From positions 62,001 through 126,000 of the forward strand of contig NZ_ATDN01000010.1 in assembly GCF_004014805.1 (NCBI RefSeq): a stretch of 64,000 nucleotides of DNA. Direction: 5' to 3'. The stretch comes from Mycolicibacterium elephantis DSM 44368 (GTDB lineage: Bacteria; Actinomycetota; Actinomycetes; Mycobacteriales; Mycobacteriaceae). Positions within the stretch are counted from its first letter, which is position 1. Every line of letters begins with the position of its first letter. Of this stretch, positions 16,553 to 25,805 are shown piece by piece. Made by a program: the position numbers and the translations under genes. The notes beneath the pieces were generated by a model, which did no database searches, was not told the DNA's origin, and saw only the letters and a program-made list of their open reading frames with translations.

Positions 16553-18670
16553 ATGAGGACCCCCGTGCCCGCCGTCAAGCCATACCCCGCTGCCCGAACG
16601 GTGCACCGCCGGGTCCGCGACGACCTCAACGGGTTGCGCGGTATCGCGATCGCGCTGGTGGCCGTGTACCACATCTGGTTCGGCCGGGTGTCCGGCGGCG
16701 TGGACGTGTTCCTGGTGCTCTCCGGGTTCTTCCTCGGCGGCCGGCTGTTGCGGCAGGCCGCCGATCCCGGCGCCGACGAGCCGTTGCCGAGCGCGCTGCT
16801 GAGGCTGGTGCGCCGGCTGTGCCCGGCGCTCGTGGTGGTGTTGGCCGCGGCGGCGGTGCTGACGGTGCTGATCCAGCCGCAGACCCGATGGGAGACGTTC
16901 GCCGACCAGAGCCTGGCCAGCCTCGGCTATTACCAGAACTGGTATCTGGCCATCACCTCCAGCGACTATCTGCGCGCCGGCCAGAGTGTCAGCCCGCTGC
17001 AACACATCTGGTCGATGTCGGTACAGGGCCAGTTCTTCGTGGCGATGCTGCTGATCGCCTGGCTGGTGGCGTTCGTCACGGGCAGGCACGGCTGGAGTGC
17101 GAGGCGACGCCGGGTGCTGGTCGCGGTCACCGCCGTGGCCACCGTCGCCTCGTTCGCGTATGCGGTGTTCGCCCACCACCTCGACCAGGCCAGCGCCTAC
17201 TACGACAGCTTCGCCCGTGCCTGGCAACTGCTGGCCGGTGTGCTGGCCGCCGCGATGATCTCCGCTGTCCGGATGCCCGGCCGGCTACGCGTGGTGACCG
17301 CGTTGGCCGGGGTCGTGCTGCTCTTCAGCTGCGGCATCCTGCTCGACGGCGCGGCGCAGTTCCCAGGACCGTGGGCCCTCGTCCCCGTCGGCGCCACGCT
17401 CCTGCTGATCTTCAGCGGCGCCGGAACCGAAGCAAACCTGCCGTGGCCGAACCGGCTGATGGCCACTCCCGCGCTGGTCACGCTGGGCGCGATGGCCTAC
17501 GCGCTGTACCTGTGGCACTGGCCGCTGCTCATCTTCTCGATGACCTTGCTGGACCGTCACACCGTCGGACTGCGCGGCGGTGTGCTGGTGTTCGCCGCCT
17601 CGCTGCTGCTGGCCTATCTGACCCTGCGGCTCGTGGAGGATCCGCTGCGTATGCCGAGTGCCGCGACAACCCCTGCCGCACAACCGGTTCACGAACGGCC
17701 ACGACGCCTGACCGCGATCTCGGGCACTGCCGTCGTGCTGCTGGCGGTGACGTTGTGCGTGACGGCTTTCGGCTGGCGCCAGCACATCGCCGACATCCGG
17801 GCGAACGGCAACGAACTGCAGTCCCTCTCGCCGCGCGACTACCCCGGCGCCCGCGCGGTCCTCGAACCCGTGCGGGTCCCGGACCTGCCCATGCGCCCCA
17901 CGATCCTGGAGGCGGCCGAGGATCTTCCCGCGACCACCGTTGACGGCTGCATCACCGACTTCGCCGGCACGGAGGTGATCCGCTGCACCTATGGCGACCC
18001 CGGCGCGGCGAGAACCATCGCGTTGGCGGGCGGTTCGCACTCGGAGCACTGGATCGCGGCGCTCGATTTGCTCGGTGTCCGGCACGGCTTCCGCGTGGTG
18101 ACCTATCTGAAGATGGGGTGCCCGCTGACGACGGACGACGATCCGCGCAATGCGGTCACCCAGGAGCCCTACCCCGAATGCCGGGCCTGGATGCCCGAGG
18201 TCATGGCGGCGTTGATCGCCGACCGGCCCGACTTCGTGTTCACGACGACGACGCGGCCCCGCCCCGACGGGCCCGGCGACATGGTGCCCGACGGCTATCT
18301 CGGCATCTGGGACGTGCTCGACGCCAACGACATCGCGATCCTCGGCCTGCGCGACACCCCGTGGATGTTCCGGGACGGGGCCCTTGTCGCGCCGGTGGAC
18401 TGCCTCGCCGAAGGCGGCGACGCCGAAGCATGCGGGCTGCCGCGGCACGAGGCCCTGGCCGAACGCAACCCGACTCTCGACCACGTCGACCGCTATCGGG
18501 CGATGTCGGTACTCGACCTGACCGACGCGATGTGCCGGCTCGACATCTGCCGTGCTGTGGAGGGCAACGTGCTCGTCTACCACGACGCCCATCACCTCTC
18601 GTCGACCTATGTGCGGACGCTTGCCGACGAGCTCGGCCGCCAACTTTCCGACGCCACCGGCTGGTGGTGA
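16553..18670 (+). CDS. Acyltransferase-3 (OafA/YrhL-type) membrane protein with C-terminal SGNH domain
   Basis: 705 residues. The N-terminal integral membrane O-acyltransferase (about 22-375, ten TM helices) has the conserved His at 40 (VAVYHIWFG) and GGVDVFLVLSGFFLGG. After an eleventh TM (about 385-405) an extracytoplasmic SGNH domain follows. Its block I reads AGGSHSEHW (about 493-501), with Gly replacing the usual Asp of GDSH, and block V DAHHLSS lies at about 678. Such proteins O-acylate surface glycans or glycolipids using cytoplasmic acyl-CoA. The start is ATG at 16553; GTG 16565 is an alternative. The acceptor is unknown. Confidence 0.9.
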   Translation: MRTPVPAVKPYPAARTVHRRVRDDLNGLRGIAIALVAVYHIWFGRVSGGVDVFLVLSGFFLGGRLLRQAADPGADEPLPSALLRLVRRLCPALVVVLAAAAVLTVLIQPQTRWETFADQSLASLGYYQNWYLAITSSDYLRAGQSVSPLQHIWSMSVQGQFFVAMLLIAWLVAFVTGRHGWSARRRRVLVAVTAVATVASFAYAVFAHHLDQASAYYDSFARAWQLLAGVLAAAMISAVRMPGRLRVVTALAGVVLLFSCGILLDGAAQFPGPWALVPVGATLLLIFSGAGTEANLPWPNRLMATPALVTLGAMAYALYLWHWPLLIFSMTLLDRHTVGLRGGVLVFAASLLLAYLTLRLVEDPLRMPSAATTPAAQPVHERPRRLTAISGTAVVLLAVTLCVTAFGWRQHIADIRANGNELQSLSPRDYPGARAVLEPVRVPDLPMRPTILEAAEDLPATTVDGCITDFAGTEVIRCTYGDPGAARTIALAGGSHSEHWIAALDLLGVRHGFRVVTYLKMGCPLTTDDDPRNAVTQEPYPECRAWMPEVMAALIADRPDFVFTTTTRPRPDGPGDMVPDGYLGIWDVLDANDIAILGLRDTPWMFRDGALVAPVDCLAEGGDAEACGLPRHEALAERNPTLDHVDRYRAMSVLDLTDAMCRLDICRAVEGNVLVYHDAHHLSSTYVRTLADELGRQLSDATGWW

Positions 18671-18731
18671 GGACGCCCCGATATCACACCGGTTGCCGGA
18701 TGACGGTGCGCGGGCACGACATCGGCCCACG

Positions 18732-18737
18732 TAGAAT
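18732..18737 (+). promoter_or_regulatory. Candidate -10 box for the mrp operon
   Basis: TAGAAT in the 163-bp gap between the acyltransferase stop and the mrpA start. It is the best -10 match in the gap. A paired -35 is not evident, so this is a weak call. The rest of the gap shows nothing recognisable. Confidence 0.35.
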
Positions 18738-18833
18738 GGCCTCCGAATTAGCCATCGACACCGGCTGACACCCCGCCATCCGCACATCGCCTGACGGCTG
18801 ATGCCGACCAGACGACCCGATCGGAGTGCCAAC

Positions 18834-21728
18834 TTGCTCGCCATCTTGCTCGCCCACGCGGTGGCCACCGCGTTGGCGCCGCTGTTGGTGTACCGGTGGG
18901 GCCGCAACGCGTTCTATCCGCTGTCGCTGGTACCGCTGGGCTCCCTGGTCTGGGTGGCGCTGAACTGGCCGGCGCCAGGCCAGGCGAAAACCACGGACGT
19001 GGTATGGCTGCCCGAGCTGTCGATGGAAATCACGCTGCGCTTCGACGCGCTGGCCGCGATCATGAGCGTGCTGGTGCTGGGCATCGGCGCGCTGGTGCTC
19101 TTCTATTGCGGCAACTACTTCCATCGTCGCGACGGCAAGATGGAGAACCGGCTGCCGAGCTTCGCCGCCGAGATGGTCGCGTTCTCGGGCACGATGTTCG
19201 GCCTTGTCGTCGCCGACAACATGCTGGTGCTCTATGTGTTCTGGGAGCTCACCAGCGTGCTGTCGTTCCTGCTGGTCGGGCACTACGCCGAGCGGGCCAC
19301 CAGCAGACGCGCGGCCACCCAGGCCCTGTTGGTCACCACGTTCGGCGGGTTGGCGATGCTGGCGGGCATCATCGTGCTCGGCAACGTCGCAGGCACCTAC
19401 CTGCTGTCGGAGCTGATCGCGGCCCCGCCGACCGGGATGGCCGCATCGGTGGGCCTGGTGCTCGTTCTGGTCGGCGCGCTGTCGAAGTCGGCCACCGTCC
19501 CGCTGCATTTCTGGCTGCCCGGCGCGATGGCCGCCCCCACCCCGGTGAGCGCCTATCTGCACGCCGCCGCGATGGTCAAGGCGGGCGTCTATCTCATCGC
19601 GCGGATGGCACCGGGCTTCGCCGATTCGCCGATCTGGCGTCCCACCGTGCTCAGCCTGGGCGTGCTGACCATGCTGCTGGCCGGCTGGCGCGCGGTGCGT
19701 GAATACGACCTCAAGCTCATCCTGGCCTTCGGCACGGTCAGCCAACTCGGGCTGATCACCGTGATGGTCGGCGGCGGCGGCAGCGACATGATGCTGGCCG
19801 GGCTGGCCATGCTCGTCGCGCACGCGATGTTCAAGGCCAGCCTGTTCATGGTCGTCGGCATCATCGACCACGCCACCGGCACCCGCGACATCCGCAGGCT
19901 GGCCTGGCTCGGCGATCGTGCCAAACCGTTGCTCGTCATCGCGGTCCTCGCGACGGCGAGCATGGCGGCGCTGCCGCCGTTCTTCGGGTTCGTGGCCAAG
20001 GAGGCCGACTTCGAAACCGTGCTGCACAGCCCGTCCCTGGGCTCGGCGGCGCCGTTCGTGCTCGCCGGCATCGTGCTCGGCTCGGTGTTCACCACCATCT
20101 ACAGCCTGCGGTTCCTGTTCGGCGCGTTCGGCCGCAAAGGGTTGGCCAGACCCAGCAAGCGGGTGGCCGAGTTACACCGTCCCCCGTTCAGCTTCCTCAT
20201 CCCGCCGGGGATCCTGGCGGTCGCGGGGCTGGCCTTTGGGCTGTGGCCGTCCCGGGTCGACGGCGTCCTCGACGCCTACGCCGACACCGTGCCCGGCGGG
20301 GCCGACTACGACCTGGCGCTCTGGCACGGCTTCGGCCTGCCGCTGCTTCTGTCGGTCCTCGTCGTGGCCGTCGGCACGGCCGCCTACGTCGGCCGCGAGC
20401 AGCTGCGGCGGGTGCGCACCGCGCCGGCGCCCCTCGGCAATGCCGACCACATTTACGACAGGGTGGTCCGCGCGCTGGACGTGCTCGCGGTGCGGGTGAC
20501 AGCGGTGACCCAGCGCGGATCGATCCCCGCGACCCAGTCGGCGATCCTGGCCACGCTCGTCGCGGTGCCCACGGTGGGGCTGGCCCTCGGTGCCCGCGAC
20601 CGCCCGAACTTCGAGATCTGGGACCTCCCGCTGCACACGGTGGTCAGCTTCGTCATGCTGTCCGCCGCGTTCGGTCTCACCGTGATGCGCAACCGGTTGG
20701 CCTCCGCACTGCTGGTCGGGGTCACCGGCTACGGCTGCGGCGCGATCTTCGCGCTGCACGGCGCCCCCGACCTGGCGTTGACCCAGTTTCTGGTGGAGAC
20801 GCTCACGCTGGTGATCTTCCTCCTGGTGTTGCGGACGCTGCCCGCAGAAGCCGACAAGGCCAACGTCAGCGCGCGCCGGCTGCCGCGTGCCGTACTTGCG
20901 CTGGCCGTCGGCGCGACCGTCACCGCGGTGGCGAGCTTCGCGGCCGCCGCCCGTAGCGGGGTGTCGGTGTCCGCGCTATTGCCCGACGCCGCGTACTACC
21001 GCGGCCACGGGGCCAACACGGTCAACGTGCTCCTCGTCGACATCCGCGCCTGGGACACCATGGGCGAGATCATGGTGCTACTGGTGGCCGCCACGGGCGT
21101 GACGTCAATGGTGTTCCGGCACAGGCGGTTTGGCACACCGCCGCGCGTGGCCGACGCCGGCCAGCCCGACATCGGCCGGATCGCGTCGTTCATCAACATC
21201 AGCCCGGCCGTCGGCGACATCACCTGGCTGCGCGGCAGCGACCTGCGCGACCCGCAACATCGGTCGCTGGTGCTCGAGGTGGCCACCCGCATCATCTTCC
21301 CGCTGATCATGGTGTTGTCGGTGTACTTCTTCTTCGCCGGCCACAACACCCCCGGCGGCGGGTTCGCGGGCGGGCTGACCGCCGGGCTGGCGGTGGTGTT
21401 GCGCTACATCGCCGGCGGCCGTTACGAACTCGGCGAGACGCTGCCGTTCGACGCCGGTCGGGTGCTCGCCGCGGGGCTCACCCTGTCGGCTGGCACCGCG
21501 GTCGGCTCACTGCTGCTCGGCGCACCGGCGCTGTCGTCGGCGCTGTTCGAGTTCGACGTGCCGGTGCTGGGCACCGTCAAGGTCGTCACTTCACTTCTCT
21601 TCGACGCGGGGGTCTACCTGATCGTGCTCGGCCTGGTTCTCGACGTGTTACGCAGTCTGGGCGCCCGCCTGGACGTCGAGTTGGCCGAGTCGCGCCCCGC
21701 CCGCCGATCGCAGGTGCGTGTCGAATGA
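18834..21728 (+). CDS. mrpA: Mrp Na+(K+)/H+ antiporter subunit A, with fused MrpB domain
   Basis: 964 residues from TTG at 18834 (LLAILLAHAVA), preferred because GGAG lies 7 nt upstream; ATG at 18801 would add 11 residues without a ribosome site. It is the largest subunit of the multisubunit cation/proton antiporter. The ND5/NuoL-like core (about 1-480) contains FWELTSVLSFLLVGHY and SKSATVPLHFWLPGAMAAPTPVSAYLHAA. An MbhD/MbhE-like region follows (about 560-790), then a fused MnhB/MrpB domain (about 805-945: FPLIMVLSVYFFFAGHNTPGGGFAGGL). It starts an operon A-C-D-E-F-G in which every stop overlaps the next start. Confidence 0.93.
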   Translation: MLAILLAHAVATALAPLLVYRWGRNAFYPLSLVPLGSLVWVALNWPAPGQAKTTDVVWLPELSMEITLRFDALAAIMSVLVLGIGALVLFYCGNYFHRRDGKMENRLPSFAAEMVAFSGTMFGLVVADNMLVLYVFWELTSVLSFLLVGHYAERATSRRAATQALLVTTFGGLAMLAGIIVLGNVAGTYLLSELIAAPPTGMAASVGLVLVLVGALSKSATVPLHFWLPGAMAAPTPVSAYLHAAAMVKAGVYLIARMAPGFADSPIWRPTVLSLGVLTMLLAGWRAVREYDLKLILAFGTVSQLGLITVMVGGGGSDMMLAGLAMLVAHAMFKASLFMVVGIIDHATGTRDIRRLAWLGDRAKPLLVIAVLATASMAALPPFFGFVAKEADFETVLHSPSLGSAAPFVLAGIVLGSVFTTIYSLRFLFGAFGRKGLARPSKRVAELHRPPFSFLIPPGILAVAGLAFGLWPSRVDGVLDAYADTVPGGADYDLALWHGFGLPLLLSVLVVAVGTAAYVGREQLRRVRTAPAPLGNADHIYDRVVRALDVLAVRVTAVTQRGSIPATQSAILATLVAVPTVGLALGARDRPNFEIWDLPLHTVVSFVMLSAAFGLTVMRNRLASALLVGVTGYGCGAIFALHGAPDLALTQFLVETLTLVIFLLVLRTLPAEADKANVSARRLPRAVLALAVGATVTAVASFAAAARSGVSVSALLPDAAYYRGHGANTVNVLLVDIRAWDTMGEIMVLLVAATGVTSMVFRHRRFGTPPRVADAGQPDIGRIASFINISPAVGDITWLRGSDLRDPQHRSLVLEVATRIIFPLIMVLSVYFFFAGHNTPGGGFAGGLTAGLAVVLRYIAGGRYELGETLPFDAGRVLAAGLTLSAGTAVGSLLLGAPALSSALFEFDVPVLGTVKVVTSLLFDAGVYLIVLGLVLDVLRSLGARLDVELAESRPARRSQVRVE

Positions 21729-22198
21729 CCTCTTACATCGTCCAGCTCGTGCTGATCGGCGGGGTCACCAGCGCCGGGGTGTACCTGCTGCTGGAACGCA
21801 GCCTGGTCCGGATGCTGATGGGGCTGCTGCTGATCAGCAACGCCGTCAACCTGCTCATCCTGTTCGCGGGCGGGGAGTCGGGCAGGCCCCCGATCCGGGG
21901 CGCCACGAGCAGCAGCTCCGAACACACCGTGGACCCGCTGACCCACGCGATGATCCTGACCGCGATCGTCATCACCATGGGTGTGGCGGCGTTCGTGCTC
22001 GCGTTGGCCTACCGGTCCTACCAGCTGACGACGGCCGACGAGGTCAGCGACGACCCCGAGGACACCCGGGTGTCGCGGCTGTCCGACGAGGAGGCCACCA
22101 CCATCGACGCCGACCGCCCGCCGCCGCCCGGGCTGTACAAGGACACCGACGCGCCCGACGAACTGGACGCGGTGCCCGGGGACAAGGGATCACGATGA
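21725..22198 (+). CDS. mrpC: Mrp antiporter subunit C (NuoK-like)
   Basis: 157 residues; ATG overlaps the mrpA stop (ATGA). Three TM helices in residues 3-95 carry the NuoK/MnhC pattern (GVYLLLERSLVRMLMGLLLISNAVNLLIL, then DPLTHAMILTAIVITMGVAAFVLAL). Unlike the usual ~110-residue subunit it has a cytoplasmic acidic tail of about 55 residues (DDPEDTR, SDEEATTIDADRPP). The subunit forms part of the proton or cation path with MrpA and MrpD. Confidence 0.93.
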   Translation: MTSYIVQLVLIGGVTSAGVYLLLERSLVRMLMGLLLISNAVNLLILFAGGESGRPPIRGATSSSSEHTVDPLTHAMILTAIVITMGVAAFVLALAYRSYQLTTADEVSDDPEDTRVSRLSDEEATTIDADRPPPPGLYKDTDAPDELDAVPGDKGSR

Positions 22199-23793
22199 CG
22201 CTCGGGGGTGTGCTCACGCCGTTGCCGGTGCTGATCCCGACGCTCGCGGCGGCCATGACGCTGTTGGCGGGACGGCGGGTGCGGCTGCAGCGCCTCATCA
22301 CCACGCTCGCGCTGACGGCCGTGGTGGTGGTGTGTTCCCTGCTGCTCTGGCTCACCGACGGAAGCGGCACCATGGCGCTGCACGTCGGCGGTTGGGGCCC
22401 AACGGTTTCGGGCATCGGGCCGTTGGGCATCACGCTGGTGGTCGACCGGTTGTCGGCGCTGATGCTCGTCGTGTCCTCGGTCGTGCTGCTGGCCGTCATG
22501 CTCTACGCGATCGGGCAGGGTATCCGCGACGGCGATGAGCGCCAGCCGGTGTCGATCTTCCTGCCCACCTACCTGGTGCTGTCGGCGGGCGTGTGCATGG
22601 CGTTCCTCGCCGGTGACCTCTTCAACCTGTACGTCGGATTCGAGGTGTTGCTGGCCGCGAGCTTCGTGTTGTTGACCATCGGCGCCAGCGAGGACCGGGT
22701 GCGCGCAGGCGCCTCCTACGTCATGGTGTCGATGGTCTCGTCGATGATCTTCCTGTTCGGGATCGCGTTCGTGTACTCAGCCACCGGGACACTGAACCTG
22801 GCCGAACTGGCGGTGCGCCTCGACCACGTCAGCAGCGGCACCCGCACCGCGATGTTCGCGGTGCTGCTGGTGGCCTTCGGCGTCAAAGCCGCGGTGTTTC
22901 CGCTGTCGGCGTGGCTGCCGGACTCCTACCCCACCGCCCCAGCCCCCGTCACCGCGGTGTTCGCCGGCTTGCTGACCAAAGTCGGTGTGTACGCGATCAT
23001 CCGGGCGCACTCGCTGCTGTTCCCCAACGGCGGGCTGGACCCGGTGCTGCTGGTGGCCGCGCTGGTGACCATGCTGGTCGGAATACTCGGCGCGATCGCC
23101 CAGAGCGATATCAAACGTCTGCTGTCGTTCACGCTCGTCAGCCACATCGGGTACATGGTGTTCGGTATCGCGCTGTCCAGTGATCTCGGCACCGCGGGCG
23201 CGATCTACTATGTGGCCCACCACATCGTCGTACAGACGACGCTGTTCCTGGTGGTCGGCCTGATCGAGCGGCAAGCGGGCGCATCCACACTTCAGCGGCT
23301 GGGTGGGCTGGCCGCGGCAAGTCCGCTGCTGGCGTTCATCTTCGTGGTACCGGCGCTCAATCTCGGGGGTATACCGCCGTTTTCCGGCTTCATCGGCAAG
23401 GTCGCGCTGATGCAGGCGGGCGCCGACAGCGGCTCGGTGCTGGCCTGGATTCTGGTGGGCGGCAGCGTGGTGACCAGCCTGCTCACGCTGTACGTGGTTA
23501 CCCGGGTGTGGACCAAGGCGTTCTGGCGGACCAGGGCCGACGCGCCCGAGGGGCACCTGGCTGCGGCGACGCCGACGGTGCTGCTCGACGATTCCGAGGA
23601 CGTGGAGTTCGCCGATCGTCTTCACGTCGGCCGCATGCCGGTCAGCATGCTGGTGCCCACCGGGGCGCTGATCCTCGTCGGCGTGGCCCTGACCGTCTTC
23701 GCGGGCCCGATCTTCGGCTACAGCGAACGCGCCGCCGATCAGGTGCTCAACCGCGACCTGTACATCAGCACCGTGCTGGGGGTGGACCGATGA
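22195..23793 (+). CDS. mrpD: Mrp antiporter subunit D (NuoN/NuoM-like)
   Basis: 532 residues with about 14 TM helices; ATG overlaps the mrpC stop (ATGA). Landmarks of the proton-pumping ND family are GDLFNLYVGFEVLLAASFVLL (TM5 Glu), GVKAAVFPLSAWLPDSYPTAPAPVTAVFAGLLTK (TM7 Lys) and AQSDIKRLLSFTLVSHIGYM. The C-terminal loop before the last TM is long and acidic. It is the second antiporter-like subunit of the Mrp complex. Confidence 0.94.
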   Translation: MTLGGVLTPLPVLIPTLAAAMTLLAGRRVRLQRLITTLALTAVVVVCSLLLWLTDGSGTMALHVGGWGPTVSGIGPLGITLVVDRLSALMLVVSSVVLLAVMLYAIGQGIRDGDERQPVSIFLPTYLVLSAGVCMAFLAGDLFNLYVGFEVLLAASFVLLTIGASEDRVRAGASYVMVSMVSSMIFLFGIAFVYSATGTLNLAELAVRLDHVSSGTRTAMFAVLLVAFGVKAAVFPLSAWLPDSYPTAPAPVTAVFAGLLTKVGVYAIIRAHSLLFPNGGLDPVLLVAALVTMLVGILGAIAQSDIKRLLSFTLVSHIGYMVFGIALSSDLGTAGAIYYVAHHIVVQTTLFLVVGLIERQAGASTLQRLGGLAAASPLLAFIFVVPALNLGGIPPFSGFIGKVALMQAGADSGSVLAWILVGGSVVTSLLTLYVVTRVWTKAFWRTRADAPEGHLAAATPTVLLDDSEDVEFADRLHVGRMPVSMLVPTGALILVGVALTVFAGPIFGYSERAADQVLNRDLYISTVLGVDR

Positions 23794-24323
23794 GGGCTGT
23801 CGTGCTCCGGCTCAGCGTGCTCCTGGGTCTGATCCTGGTGTGGATGTTGTTGTGGGGCAGCATCTCTGTGGCGAACTTCGTCGGCGGTCTGGTGGTGGCG
23901 CTGGTGATCACCCTGTTGTTGCCGCTGCCGGTGGTGCCGGTCGAGGGAAAGGTGCACCCGCTTTCGTTGCTGCGCTTGCTCATTCAGATGGTCTACTGGC
24001 TGGTGCGCTCATCGATCCAGGTCGCCTGGCTGGCCGTCAGGCCGGGGGCGCCACCGGTCAGCGCGGTGCTGCGCGCCCACTTCGCGCTGAAGTCCGATCT
24101 GGTGCTCGCGATGGCGGTCAACCTCATCAACCTGACCCCGGGGACGATCGCACTCGAGGTCGACCAGGCGCGCCGGATCGTCTACGTGCACGTGCTCAAC
24201 GCCAACACCGACCGCGCCATCCAGGAGTTCCACGCCCAGATGGCGACGTTGGAGCGGCTGCTGAAGACGGCACTGGAACGCGACGAGGACTGGCGACCGG
24301 CGTCCGACAAGGAGGCCGCGTGA
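23790..24323 (+). CDS. mrpE: Mrp antiporter subunit E
   Basis: 177 residues; ATG overlaps the mrpD stop. MnhE-type: paired N-terminal TM helices (about 4-50), then a cytoplasmic domain with the conserved run VNLINLTPGTIALEVD and VYVHVLNANTDRAIQEFHAQMATLERLL. It is needed for assembly or full activity of the complex in other bacteria. Confidence 0.93.
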   Translation: MRAVVLRLSVLLGLILVWMLLWGSISVANFVGGLVVALVITLLLPLPVVPVEGKVHPLSLLRLLIQMVYWLVRSSIQVAWLAVRPGAPPVSAVLRAHFALKSDLVLAMAVNLINLTPGTIALEVDQARRIVYVHVLNANTDRAIQEFHAQMATLERLLKTALERDEDWRPASDKEAA

Positions 24324-24607
24324 GCTACGTGTGGACGATCACCGGGGTGCTGATCAGCGCTGCCGCGTTGGTCACGATGTACCGGATGCTGGCGGGTCCG
24401 AGCACGCTGGACCGGCTGGTGGCACTGGACACCCTGACGGCGGTGACGATGTGCGGCATCGGGACCTGGGCCGCGTTCAGCCAGGACTCCACGGTCACCT
24501 ACCCCATGGCCGCGATCGCGTTGATCTCGTTCGTCGGCACGATCAGCGTGGCGCGCTTCCGCGTACGCGACGTCGAGCGGCCGCGCGGCGGACGGGGGAC
24601 GCAATGA
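24320..24607 (+). CDS. mrpF: Mrp antiporter subunit F
   Basis: 95 residues; GTG start overlaps the mrpE stop (GTGA). Three TM helices with the MnhF signature YRMLAGPSTLDRLVALDTLTA and PMAAIALISFVGTISVARF. A basic tail follows. The stop overlaps the mrpG start. Confidence 0.92.
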   Translation: MSYVWTITGVLISAAALVTMYRMLAGPSTLDRLVALDTLTAVTMCGIGTWAAFSQDSTVTYPMAAIALISFVGTISVARFRVRDVERPRGGRGTQ

Positions 24608-24966
24608 ACGTCGCCGACGTCATCACCGCTGTGCTGGTGCTGGGCGGCTCGACGCTGGCGCTCACCGCCGCGATCGGCATCGTCCGGTTCCCGGACACCT
24701 TGACGCGCATGCACTCTGCGACCAAGCCCCAGACGCTCGGTCTGCTGCTGGTGCTCGCGGGGGCCGCGATCAGGCTGCGCGGCAACGCCGACGTCGGCAT
24801 GCTGATCCTCACCGGGTTGTTCGCGGTGATCACCGCCCCCGTGATCGCAAACCGGGTGGGACAGCTGGCATACCGAGAGCACAGTTTCCGCGATGACCTG
24901 CTGACCAAAGATGAGATGCGTGAAGCGGTCGTCGACGGGGAACTCGACGACAATGGCGAGAGCTGA
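24604..24966 (+). CDS. mrpG: Mrp antiporter subunit G
   Basis: 120 residues; ATG overlaps the mrpF stop (ATGA). Three TM helices carry the MnhG motif GIVRFPDTLTRMHSATKPQTLG and ITAPVIANRVGQLAY. A charged C-terminal tail (RDDLLTKDEMREAVVDGELDD) follows. It completes the antiporter operon. Its last 14 bases overlap the start of the methyltransferase gene. Confidence 0.92.
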   Translation: MNVADVITAVLVLGGSTLALTAAIGIVRFPDTLTRMHSATKPQTLGLLLVLAGAAIRLRGNADVGMLILTGLFAVITAPVIANRVGQLAYREHSFRDDLLTKDEMREAVVDGELDDNGES

Positions 24967-25744
24967 CGACAGCCGGTACGACACCGAGAGCATCGACCCG
25001 ACCGAGTTGGGTGTGGCGTGGTTACGCGCGCAGGAGAACCACTCGGGTTGTCCGCTGTTCACCGACCCGTACGCGCAGATGTTTCTCGACGCCGCCGAGG
25101 AGCGGGGCTGGCAGCTGCCGCCCGCGCACGTGATGGACCGGGTCCGCTCGATCGCGGACTACGCGGCCTCGCGCACGAAGTGGTTCGACGAGTTCTTCAT
25201 CGCCGCGGGTGCCAACGGCATCGAGCAGGTGGTGGTCCTGGCCCCCGGGCTCGATGCGCGGGCGTGGCGGTTGCCGTGGGTGGACGAGACCGTCGTCTAC
25301 GAGATCGACCAGCCGGAGGTGCTGGCGTTCAAGGCCGAGACACTGCGCGCCCACGATGCGCAGCCCGGAGCCCGCTACGTCCAGGTCGCCGTCGACCTGC
25401 AGCAGGACTGGCCGAAAGCGTTGCGCGACGCGGGGTTCGACGACACCGAGCCGATGGCGCTGGCGGCCGAAGGGTTGTTGTCCTACCTACCTGCCGAGGG
25501 CCGCGACCTGCTGTTCGAACGCATACAGGAACTCAGCGTGAACGGCACCCGGATCGCCGTGGAATCCTTCGGGGCAGGACGCGAACAGCGCACCGATGTG
25601 ATGCAGTGGCTGACCGAACACGGCTGGGAGGTCACGACCACGACGGCGGCCGATCTGATGGATCGTTATGGCCGCTGCGGTCCCGATCAGCCCGACGAGA
25701 CCACGCCCCGCACCGAGTTCATCGACGCCCGGCTGGTCTGCTGA
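24953..25744 (+). CDS. SAM-dependent methyltransferase, TIGR00027/leucine carboxyl methyltransferase-like family
   Basis: 263 residues from ATG at 24953 (MARADDSRYDTESIDPTELG). It belongs to the large mycobacterial 'putative S-adenosylmethionine-dependent methyltransferase' family: LGVAWLRAQENH, NPxxDPYA-like FTDPYAQMFL, RTKWFDEFF, then the SAM loop VVLAPGLDARAWRLPW and acidic EIDQPEV. AEGLLSYLP is the family's later conserved motif. The methyl acceptor is unknown for the family. It overlaps mrpG by 14 nt, implying transcription with the Mrp operon. Confidence 0.88.
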   Translation: MARADDSRYDTESIDPTELGVAWLRAQENHSGCPLFTDPYAQMFLDAAEERGWQLPPAHVMDRVRSIADYAASRTKWFDEFFIAAGANGIEQVVVLAPGLDARAWRLPWVDETVVYEIDQPEVLAFKAETLRAHDAQPGARYVQVAVDLQQDWPKALRDAGFDDTEPMALAAEGLLSYLPAEGRDLLFERIQELSVNGTRIAVESFGAGREQRTDVMQWLTEHGWEVTTTTAADLMDRYGRCGPDQPDETTPRTEFIDARLVC

Positions 25745-25805
25745 GACTCCCCGGGTGAGAAATTGGTGCGAATCAACGGTGCCGACCGCCGGTAACGTGC
25801 TGGCC

